This document shows positions 36,842-44,301 of a stretch of DNA of 64,000 nt, one piece after another. Position numbers and translations under genes: made by a program. Origin of the DNA: Streptomyces prunicolor NBRC 13075 (GTDB lineage Bacteria > Actinomycetota > Actinomycetes > Streptomycetales > Streptomycetaceae); assembly GCF_000367365.1 (NCBI RefSeq), contig NZ_BARF01000054.1, positions 99,209 through 163,208 of the forward strand, given 5' to 3'. The notes beneath the pieces were generated by a model that saw only the letters and a list, made by a program, of their open reading frames with translations, was not told the DNA's origin and made no database searches. Position 1 is the stretch's first letter. Every line of letters starts with the position of its first letter.

Positions 36842-37678
36842 TTACCAGCTCGGGGGGCTGGCTATCGATCGTGCGAGTACGTCGTTCAGGACCTGGGCCG
36901 TCTGCTGGACGTCCATCTGGGAGTTGTCGATGATCGGGAGGCCCGAGCCGTACCAACCCGCCATGCGGCCGTGGATGCGGGCGACCTCCTCGTCGGTGAG
37001 GCGGCGGTTGCCGGCTCGTTTGGCGTTGCGTTCCAGGACGATTTCCAGGCCGGGCAACAGGACGACCGGGAGGAGGCCGGGGCCCACGTGGCGTTTCCAG
37101 CCGCCGAGGCCTACGACCGGGCGGTCGGGGAAGACCGCGTCGTCGAGGATGCAGGAGATGCCGTTCGCGAGGAAGTTGCGCGCGGCGAAGCCGCAGGTGC
37201 GGCGGGCCAGGCGGTACTGGGCCTCGGAGTGGTCGTTCCAGCCCGACTGGGGGTCGGCGAAGCCCGAGCGGACCCATTCGCGGACGTCGTCGAGGCTGAT
37301 ATGGGCCGTGGGGACCCGGCGGTGGTCCGCCCAGTACTTGGCGACGCTCGTCTTGCCCGCGCCGGCGGGGCCGATGAGCAGCACCGCGAGGGTCGTGGAG
37401 GTCGGGTCGGGGGCTGCCGCGGCCGGTGGGGCGCTGGGCATGGGCACGGGGCCGCCCGGCGGGAGCTGGATGTGGCCGGTGGTGTCCGGGGTGCGGCGCG
37501 GCATCGTGTGCGGCACCGGCGGGGTGGGCGCGAAGCCCGGGGCCGGTGGCGGGGGTGGCACGGGCGCCGGGCCCGGATGGTGCGGGCCCGACTGTTGTCC
37601 GGCCGGGGACCAACCGGTGGTCGGTCCCTGCCCCGGCTGGTGGGGCGGCGGCAGCGGTGACCCCACTGCGTGCTGCAT
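36842..37678 (-). CDS. P-loop ATP-binding protein with a Pro-rich N-terminus
   Basis: 278 residues from ATG at 37678 (GGAG 9 bases upstream; an ATG at 37804 would add 42 residues but has a poor site). The first about 95 residues are Pro/Gly-rich and disordered. Then comes a single P-loop kinase-like domain with Walker A LLIGPAGAGKTSVAKYWA, a following HISLDDVREW and the conserved GGWKRHVGPGLLPVVLLPG. It resembles small AAA or zeta-toxin-like kinases, but the substrate is unknown. It sits between aroB and the M24 gene on the same strand. Confidence 0.75.
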   Translation of the reverse strand: MQHAVGSPLPPPHQPGQGPTTGWSPAGQQSGPHHPGPAPVPPPPPAPGFAPTPPVPHTMPRRTPDTTGHIQLPPGGPVPMPSAPPAAAAPDPTSTTLAVLLIGPAGAGKTSVAKYWADHRRVPTAHISLDDVREWVRSGFADPQSGWNDHSEAQYRLARRTCGFAARNFLANGISCILDDAVFPDRPVVGLGGWKRHVGPGLLPVVLLPGLEIVLERNAKRAGNRRLTDEEVARIHGRMAGWYGSGLPIIDNSQMDVQQTAQVLNDVLARSIASPPSW

Positions 37679-37843
37679 CCGGTGCCACTCCGTCTCGTAC
37701 AAGGCAATTGGCGCTGGCAGCGGGCCCGAACCCCGCTCCGTACCGAACGGTACCTTCCCCGGCCGCCATTTGGTGAACGGCCGGGGAGCGGCCGAAGTGC
37801 CCATCCCCGCAAGGCAAATGGGCAGGAACGGGCTTCGCCGGAC

Positions 37844-38935
37844 TTACTCGCCCACTTCGCCGTACGCGGCGAGCAGGACGGCCGGGTCGGGGCCCTCAAG
37901 GACCGTCGGCTTGGCGAGGCCGTCGAGGACGATGAAGCGGAGCAGGTCGCCGCGGGACTTCTTGTCGACCTTCATGTTCTCCAGCAGCTTGGGCCACTGG
38001 TCGTAGCGGTAGCTGAGCGGCAGGCCGACCGATGCGAGGACCGTGCGGTGCCGGTCGGCCGTCGCGTCGTCCAACCGGCCCGCGAGACGGCCCAGTTCGG
38101 CCGCGAAGTGCATGCCTACGGCCACTGCGGCGCCGTGCCGCCACTTGTAGCGCTCGTTCTTCTCGATGGCGTGCGCGAGGGTGTGGCCGTAGTTGAGGAT
38201 CTCGCGCAGGCCCGACTCCTTGAGGTCGGCGGAGACGACCTCGGCCTTGACCTTGATGGAGCGCTCGATGAGCTCGGCGGTGTGCGGGCCCGCCGGGGTG
38301 CGGGCGGACTCCGGGTCGGACTCGATGAGTTCGAGGATCACCGGGTCGGCGATGAAGCCGGCCTTGATGATCTCGGCGAGCCCGGAGACGTAGTCGTTGA
38401 CCGGGAGGGAGTCCAGCGCGGCCAGGTCGCAGAGCACGCCGGCCGGGGGGTGGAAGGAGCCGACGAGGTTCTTGCCCTCGGCGGTGTTGATGCCGGTCTT
38501 GCCGCCGACGGCCGCGTCGACCATGGCGAGCACGGTCGTCGGTACGGCGATCCAGCGGACCCCGCGCAGCCAGGTCGCGGCGACGAAGCCGGCCAGGTCG
38601 GTGGTGGAGCCGCCGCCGACACCGACGATGACGTCGGAGCGGGTGAAGCCGGACTGGCCCAGCGCCTTCCAGCAGTAGGCGGCGACCTCGGCGGTCTTGG
38701 CCTCCTCCGCGTTCGGCACCTGGATGGCGACGGCCTCGAAGCCCTGCCCGGCCAGGTCCGCGCGCAGCGCCTCGCCCGTCTCGGCGAGGGCCTCCGGGTG
38801 GATGATCGCGACCCGCTTGACCCGGTCGCCGATCAACCCGCCGAGTTCACCCAGGAGTTGACGGCCCACCAGGACCTCGTACGGGTCGCTGCCCGCCGTG
38901 CCGCCGACCTGGATCCGCGTCACTGACTCGCTCAT
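37844..38935 (-). CDS. aroB: 3-dehydroquinate synthase
   Basis: 363 residues from ATG at 38935. Second step of the shikimate pathway; it uses NAD and zinc. The NAD site GVGGGSTTDLAGFVAATWLRG, the active-site Lys and Asn in KTGINTAEGKNLVGSFHPP, and the zinc ligands His in YGHTLAHAIE and HGAAVAVGM are visible. The start overlaps the aroK stop by 4 bases. Confidence 0.97.
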   Translation of the reverse strand: MSESVTRIQVGGTAGSDPYEVLVGRQLLGELGGLIGDRVKRVAIIHPEALAETGEALRADLAGQGFEAVAIQVPNAEEAKTAEVAAYCWKALGQSGFTRSDVIVGVGGGSTTDLAGFVAATWLRGVRWIAVPTTVLAMVDAAVGGKTGINTAEGKNLVGSFHPPAGVLCDLAALDSLPVNDYVSGLAEIIKAGFIADPVILELIESDPESARTPAGPHTAELIERSIKVKAEVVSADLKESGLREILNYGHTLAHAIEKNERYKWRHGAAVAVGMHFAAELGRLAGRLDDATADRHRTVLASVGLPLSYRYDQWPKLLENMKVDKKSRGDLLRFIVLDGLAKPTVLEGPDPAVLLAAYGEVGE

Positions 38936-39450
38936 GCTTCCTTCAACTCCAGTGCGTCCAGGACGGCTTGGGTGACGTCCTCGGGGGTGCGGCCGTCGGT
39001 GGGTACGACGGCCTGCGCGACCTCGGCGTACAAGTGGCGCCTGGCTTCCATCAGTTCGCGCCACTGCTTGCGCGGGTTGATGGCGAGCAGCGGGCGGGCC
39101 GCGTTGAGGCCGGTGCGCTTGACCGCCTCGTCCACGTCCATGGAGAGGTAGACGACCCGGTGTCCGGTGAGCAGCGTGCGCGTGTCCTCGTCGAGGATCG
39201 AGCCGCCGCCGAGCGCGAGGACGCCGTCGTGCCCGGCGAGTGCCTGGTGCACGGCGCGCTTCTCGATGGCGCGGAAGACGGGCTCGCCCTCGTCGACGAA
39301 GATCTCGGCGATGGTGCGGCCCTCGGCGGCCACGATGTCGTCGTCGGTGTCCCGGTAGCCGACGCCGAGCCGGTCGGCGAGCTGCTGCCCGACGGTGGAC
39401 TTGCCGACGCCCATGGGACCGACCAGGACGACGAGCGGGGCTGCGGTCAC
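38932..39450 (-). CDS. aroK: Shikimate kinase
   Basis: 172 residues. It phosphorylates shikimate with ATP. Walker A VGPMGVGKSTVGQQL at about residues 10-24, the shikimate-site Asp and Arg in DTDDDIV and FRAIEKRAV, the GG motif LALGGGSILD and the lid Arg in GLNAARPLL agree. It overlaps aroC upstream and aroB downstream by 4 bases each. Confidence 0.97.
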   Translation of the reverse strand: MTAAPLVVLVGPMGVGKSTVGQQLADRLGVGYRDTDDDIVAAEGRTIAEIFVDEGEPVFRAIEKRAVHQALAGHDGVLALGGGSILDEDTRTLLTGHRVVYLSMDVDEAVKRTGLNAARPLLAINPRKQWRELMEARRHLYAEVAQAVVPTDGRTPEDVTQAVLDALELKEA

Positions 39451-40631
39451 CGGATGGCCAGGTTCTCGAGGTACGAGCGGACGTTGCGGCGGGTCTCGGG
39501 CACCGAGTCGCCGCCGAACTTCTCGGCAACGGCGTCCGCGAGGACGAGGGCGACCATCGCCTCGGCGACGATGCCGGCGGCCGGAACCGCGGACACGTCG
39601 GAACGCTGGTGATGAGCCTGCGTGGCCTCACCGGTCACCACGTCGACGGTCTGCAGGGCACGCGGCACGGTCGCGATGGGCTTCATCGCGGCGCGCACGC
39701 GCAGCAGTTCACCCGTGGACAGCCCGCCTTCGGTGCCACCGGAGCGCCCGGAGACCCGACGAATGCCCTCATCGGTGTTCACGATCTCGTCGTGCGCCTG
39801 GGAGCCGGGCACCCGAGCCAGCTCGAAACCGTCACCGATCTCGACACCCTTGATCGCCTGGATACCCATGAGGGCACCGGCGAGGCGGGCGTCCAGCTTG
39901 CGGTCCCAGTGCACGTGCGAACCGAGGCCGACGGGAACGCCGTAGGCAAGGATCTCGACGACACCACCGAGGGTGTCACCGTCCTTGTGGGCCTGGTCGA
40001 TCTCCGCGACCATCGCCTTCGAGGCATCCGCGTCCAGGCAGCGCACGGGGTCGGCGTCCAGCTTCTCGACATCGGCGGGCGTGGGCAGCACACCCCGCGG
40101 CGCCTTGGCGGAAGCCAACTCCACGACATGCGAGACGATCTCGATCCCGGCCGTCTCCTTGATGTACGACCGGGCGACGGCGCCCAGCGCGACACGGGCC
40201 GCGGTCTCCCGCGCGGAGGCACGCTCAAGGATCGGCCGGGCCTCGTCGAAGCCGTACTTCTGCATACCGGCGAGGTCGGCGTGACCGGGCCGCGGGCGGG
40301 TCAGCGGAGCGTTACGGGCGAGACCCGCCAGGATCTCCGGATCGACCGGGTCGGCCGCCATGACCTGCTCCCACTTGGGCCACTCCGTGTTGCCCACCAT
40401 GATCGCGACCGGCGAACCGAGGGTCAGCCCGTGCCGGACACCGCCGAGGAAGGTGACCTCGTCACGCTCGAACTTCATGCGCGCGCCGCGTCCATAACCG
40501 AGCCGGCGCCGGGCCAGGTGGTCCGCCACCATGTCCGTGGTGATCGGCACGCCGGCGGGAAGGCCCTCCAGCGTCGCCACGAGTGCGGGACCGTGGGACT
40601 CCCCCGCGGTCAGCCAGCGCAACCTGCTCAA
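39447..40631 (-). CDS. aroC: Chorismate synthase
   Basis: 394 residues. Last step of the shikimate pathway; it needs reduced FMN. The start is TTG at 40631: GAGGAG lies 5 bases upstream and the protein then begins SRLRWLTAGESHGPALV, the family N-terminus. Further signatures are RRRLGYGRGARMKFERD and RPGHADLAGMQKYGF with the catalytic His and Asp region. It starts the coupled aroC-aroK-aroB set. Confidence 0.96.
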   Translation of the reverse strand: MSRLRWLTAGESHGPALVATLEGLPAGVPITTDMVADHLARRRLGYGRGARMKFERDEVTFLGGVRHGLTLGSPVAIMVGNTEWPKWEQVMAADPVDPEILAGLARNAPLTRPRPGHADLAGMQKYGFDEARPILERASARETAARVALGAVARSYIKETAGIEIVSHVVELASAKAPRGVLPTPADVEKLDADPVRCLDADASKAMVAEIDQAHKDGDTLGGVVEILAYGVPVGLGSHVHWDRKLDARLAGALMGIQAIKGVEIGDGFELARVPGSQAHDEIVNTDEGIRRVSGRSGGTEGGLSTGELLRVRAAMKPIATVPRALQTVDVVTGEATQAHHQRSDVSAVPAAGIVAEAMVALVLADAVAEKFGGDSVPETRRNVRSYLENLAIR

Positions 40632-41124
40632 CGGTGCTCCTCATGCTCGCGCCCTGGTACTGCTGCGTACGCGCGTCCTCGCGTACGACGACGACGTGAC
40701 CGGGTGCGCGGCCCTGGCCCGCCACCCCCCGATCCTCCCACGTCCGGGGCACACACCTGCCCGACGGTCCAGGGAACGGACGCGGAGTGGTGGAGGCGCC
40801 TGGCGTACGGCCCGTCCTCGCTCCGCACGACCGGGCCAAGGCCGGGGTTCGATTGTCGCGCGCGTGGCCGCCTTGCGGGGGCCGCGTGAACGGCCGGACG
40901 GTGGCTTCTTGACGGCTTTGCCGGGGTGAGGTCGAGGGTCGCCTGACGGCGATGGTGGACGCTCTACGGAGCCTGGGTCAGCAGTCGGCCATCACCTCTC
41001 ACCCGCGGCATCTGGCCGGAGGCAATGACCCGCCAGACCGTGCTGCCGGGTTGGGTTCATCAATCAACCGACGTCGTCCAGCCCGCCCTGTCGACCCCGG
41101 CCGGCAACAGCGGAGTGGCGCCCC
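40632..41124. other. 493-base gap between aroC and aroE with no recognisable gene
   Basis: Short open frames here have no homology that I can recognise and look like GC-rich shadows. No strong hairpin, repeat or RNA was seen. The aroC promoter on the minus strand must lie in the left part, but its boxes are not clear. Confidence 0.5.
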
Positions 41125-41964
41125 TCACCGATCCGCCAGCGCCTTCTCTCCCGCCCTCCGCATCGCGTCCACCGGTGCCGGTCGGCAGCCCGTCATCTGT
41201 TCCACCTGGAGTACCGCCTGGTGGACCAGCAGGTCGAGGCCGCTGACGACCGCGCCGCCGTAGCCGGACCAGCGGGCCGCGAGGTTCGTGGGCCAGGGGT
41301 CGTAGAGGACGTCGAAGAGGGTGGCAGGCCGTTCCGGTACGGCCGAGGCGAGTGCGTCCGTCGTACCGGCGGGCGTGGTCGCGAAGACCAGGGGGGCGCG
41401 CAGCCCCTCGGCCGCGTCGGCCCAGTCCGCCGTGCGGACCTCCACGTCGAGCCGCTCGCCCCACTGCCGCATCTCGGCGGCGCGGGCCTCGCTGCGGACG
41501 TAGGCGACGACCTTGCCGGTGCAGACGCGGGAGAGGGCGGCGAGCGCGGAGGACGCGGTGGCGCCGGCGCCGAGGATCGCGGCCGAGTCGACCTGTTCGA
41601 TGCCGTGTTCGCGGAGGGCGGCGACCATGCCGGGGATGTCCGTGTTGTCGCCGACCCGTCGGCCGTCCTCGGTGAACACGACCGTGTTGACCGCGTCCAC
41701 CGATGCCGCGGTCTCGCTGATCTCGTCCAGCAGCGGTATGACCGCCCGCTTCAGCGGCATGGTCAGCGACAGGCCCGCCCACTCCGGTCCGAGGTCCTTG
41801 AAGAACCCCGGCAGGCCCGCCTCGTCGACGTCGAAGCGGTCGTAGGACCAGTTGTCGAGCCCCAGCTCCCCGTACGCCGCGCGATGCAGCACCGGGGAGA
41901 GGGAGTGGGCGATGGGCGAACCGAGCACGGCGGCACGGCGGGCGTCAGTTGCCCGAACTGTCAT
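41125..41964 (-). CDS. aroE: Shikimate dehydrogenase
   Basis: 279 residues. It reduces 3-dehydroshikimate with NADPH. The substrate site GSPIAHSLSPVLH, the catalytic Lys and Asp in LTMPLKRAVIP and VGDNTDIPGM, and the nucleotide loop LGAGATASSALAAL are visible. The start lies within the mltG coding region (20-base overlap), so it depends on mltG translation or transcription. It is separated from the other aro genes by about 490 bases. Confidence 0.95.
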   Translation of the reverse strand: MTVRATDARRAAVLGSPIAHSLSPVLHRAAYGELGLDNWSYDRFDVDEAGLPGFFKDLGPEWAGLSLTMPLKRAVIPLLDEISETAASVDAVNTVVFTEDGRRVGDNTDIPGMVAALREHGIEQVDSAAILGAGATASSALAALSRVCTGKVVAYVRSEARAAEMRQWGERLDVEVRTADWADAAEGLRAPLVFATTPAGTTDALASAVPERPATLFDVLYDPWPTNLAARWSGYGGAVVSGLDLLVHQAVLQVEQMTGCRPAPVDAMRRAGEKALADR

Positions 41965-43699
41965 TGAACTTTTCCTTGAGTGCCTGGAATTCGGCGTACG
42001 TCTTGGCGAATTCGGTCTTGTTCTCGCCGTCGGTCGCCACGAAGTAGATCCAGCCGTCGCGGGTCGGGTTCAGTGCCGCTGCCAGAGCCTCGTCACCGGG
42101 GTTGTCGATGGGGCCGGGCGGCAGGCCCTTCTGGGTATAGGTGTTGTACGGGTCCTTGTTGCTGTTGATCTCGGACTCGCTGATGCGGATCTTGCTCTGG
42201 CCCTTCAGATAATTGAAGGTCGAGTCGAATTGCAGATACTGGTTGGTCTGATCGTTCGTGGTCTTGAGACGGTTGTAGACGACTTCGGCCATCTTGCGGA
42301 AGTCCTCGTGCGTCTTGCCCTCGGCCTGGACGAGGCTCGCGACCGTGATGAGCTGCAGCGGGTTTTCCAGGTTGAGCGCCCTGGCCTTCGCCGAGAGGCC
42401 GATCGCGTCGTATTTCTCATTGGCCTGGGCGACCAGCTGCTTGAGGACCGTCTCGGGTTTCATGCCCTTGGCGGCGCCATAGGTTCCCGGGAAGAGGAAA
42501 CCCTCCAGCGGGTCCTTGATGTTCTTGTTGTCGTTCGCCCAGCTGGGCAGTCCGAGGCTCTTGTACTCCTTGGCGGCAACAGCCTTGGTGGTGCCGTCGG
42601 AAATCTGGAGTTTCTTGTCGATCGCCGCGTAGACCTGGGCGTTTCGCCAGCCCGGGGCGACGATCAGATTGTCCTGGCTCGTAGGGTCGAGCATCAGCTT
42701 GACGGCGCTCGCGGCGGACATATTCTTCTTCAGCAGGAAGACGCCGGCCTGGATCTTCTTCCCGTCCGGATTCTGGGACTGGGCGACCACGAAGGCGTCC
42801 ACGCTCTTGACGACGCCCGCTTCCTTCAGCTTCTGCCCGATATCCGATCCGAAGGCGCCCTTGGGGATGGTGACGCTCACCGAACCGGTACCGTCGCCCG
42901 CGTAGTCCGGCGCCGAGCCGAAACGGTTCTGGTAGAGGTGGTAACCGAAGTAGCCGACGGTGGCCAGGCCGCCGCCGAACACCATGACGACCACAAGGCA
43001 GGCGCAGCCGTTGCGACGCTTCCGCTCCTTGCCGCCTTTATCCTTGCCTTTGCCTTTGCCGCCCTTGCCCCGCCGGTCACCGCGCCCACGCCCGTCCGGC
43101 TCGTCGTCGGCCTCGTCGTCATCGTCGCCGCCACCCGCGAAGAACGCGTGTTCACCCTGATCGGGGCCCGGGTCCCAGTCGGTCTTCTCGGGTTCGGGCT
43201 CGGTGCGGCGCCTGCTCGGCGGCTCCGGCGGCGGGTACGCCTCGGGCGTGCCGTAGAAGTCGGGCTGCTGTTCGCCGTAGGCCGCGGCCTGTTGCCCGTA
43301 CGGGTCGACAGGATCCGCGACGTACGGGACCTGACCGGGCACACCGGTGCCGTCCCAGCCGCCCTGCTGATATTGCTGCTGACCGGCGTACTGCTGATGG
43401 CTCTGATCGGCGTACTGCTGCTGGTCCGCCCACTGTTGCTGGTCGGGGTACTGCGGGTTGCCCTGTTCGTCGTAGACCTGGTATTGCTGCTGCGCCTGAC
43501 CGTAGTCGGCCTGCTGGCCATGGCCCCAGTCGCCGTACTGCTGCGGCTGCTGCGGCTGTTCCGGATAGTGCTGCGGCTGGCCGCCGTAGGAGGACTGCTG
43601 CCCCGGCTGGGCCTGCTGTCCTTCCCATCCGACGTCCCCGAACAACGGGTCCTCCGGATGCCACGGTTCGGAGCCTGGGCCCCGGCCATACTCAGTCAT
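41945..43699 (-). CDS. mltG: Endolytic murein transglycosylase MltG with a long Gln/Tyr-rich N-terminus
   Basis: 584 residues from ATG at 43699, with AGGGG just upstream; an ATG at 43774 lacks a site. MltG cleaves new glycan strands and is thought to set their length. Residues 1 to about 230 are cytoplasmic, Gln/Tyr/Pro-rich, then acidic and lysine-rich. One membrane segment follows (about 232-255). The outer part has a LysM-like region and the YceG domain with LEGFLFPGTY and the likely catalytic Glu in ASLVQAEG. The end overlaps aroE by 20 bases; ruvX is 122 bases upstream. Confidence 0.93.
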   Translation of the reverse strand: MTEYGRGPGSEPWHPEDPLFGDVGWEGQQAQPGQQSSYGGQPQHYPEQPQQPQQYGDWGHGQQADYGQAQQQYQVYDEQGNPQYPDQQQWADQQQYADQSHQQYAGQQQYQQGGWDGTGVPGQVPYVADPVDPYGQQAAAYGEQQPDFYGTPEAYPPPEPPSRRRTEPEPEKTDWDPGPDQGEHAFFAGGGDDDDEADDEPDGRGRGDRRGKGGKGKGKDKGGKERKRRNGCACLVVVMVFGGGLATVGYFGYHLYQNRFGSAPDYAGDGTGSVSVTIPKGAFGSDIGQKLKEAGVVKSVDAFVVAQSQNPDGKKIQAGVFLLKKNMSAASAVKLMLDPTSQDNLIVAPGWRNAQVYAAIDKKLQISDGTTKAVAAKEYKSLGLPSWANDNKNIKDPLEGFLFPGTYGAAKGMKPETVLKQLVAQANEKYDAIGLSAKARALNLENPLQLITVASLVQAEGKTHEDFRKMAEVVYNRLKTTNDQTNQYLQFDSTFNYLKGQSKIRISESEINSNKDPYNTYTQKGLPPGPIDNPGDEALAAALNPTRDGWIYFVATDGENKTEFAKTYAEFQALKEKFNDSSGN

Positions 43700-43821
43700 C
43701 GATCCCCTAGAGCCGCGAGGCGGCGGTCGCGGCGCTTGCGGCTCCGGCTTCCGTCCCGCCTCTTGCTGTGCCATGGCTGTTCGAACACCATCACATCGCG
43801 CGGAACGTTACCGTATCGCGA

Positions 43822-44286
43822 TCAGATGACCACTTCGACGCCCTCGCCGGGTGCTTTACCTGACACCCGTTCGGATTCCAGGGCCTGCTGCAGAATGATG
43901 ACCGCTGCCGCCTGGTCGATGACCGACCTGCCCTTCTTGGACTTCACCCCGGAGGCGCGCAGTCCCTGACTGGCCGTCACCGTGGTCATCCGTTCGTCCA
44001 ACAGTCTGACCGGTACCGGGGCGATGCCCTTCGCGAGTTCCTGGGCGAAGGCCCGGACCTTCACGGCGGCCGGTCCCTCGCCGCCCTTGAGGGAGCGCGG
44101 GAGACCGACGACGACTTCGATCGGTTCGTACTCCTCGGCGAGTTGCTTCAGCCGGCGGTGCGCCGCCGGGATGTCGCGGCCGGGGACCGTCTCGACGGGA
44201 GTGGCGAGGATCCCGTCGGGGTCGCACGAGGCGACCCCGATCCGGGCGTCCCCGACGTCGATCGCGAGTCGACGTCCTCTGCGCAT
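43822..44286 (-). CDS. ruvX: Putative Holliday junction resolvase / pre-16S rRNA nuclease (YqgF family)
   Basis: 154 residues with an RNase H-like fold. The N-terminal Asp is in RRLAIDVGDARIGVA, and further conserved acidic residues are in VVGLPRSLKGGEG, LLDERMTT and the C-terminal IDQAAAVIILQQAL. Homologues process the 5' end of 16S rRNA and possibly junctions. It lies 15 bases downstream of alaS on the same strand, the usual arrangement. Confidence 0.95.
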   Translation of the reverse strand: MRRGRRLAIDVGDARIGVASCDPDGILATPVETVPGRDIPAAHRRLKQLAEEYEPIEVVVGLPRSLKGGEGPAAVKVRAFAQELAKGIAPVPVRLLDERMTTVTASQGLRASGVKSKKGRSVIDQAAAVIILQQALESERVSGKAPGEGVEVVI

Positions 44287-44301
44287 CTTCGCGGCCGTTT
44301 C

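Noticed and set aside
40632..41124. Small gene between aroC and aroE
   Set aside because: The open frames present are arginine-rich or overlap aroC, with no start supported by a ribosome-binding site.
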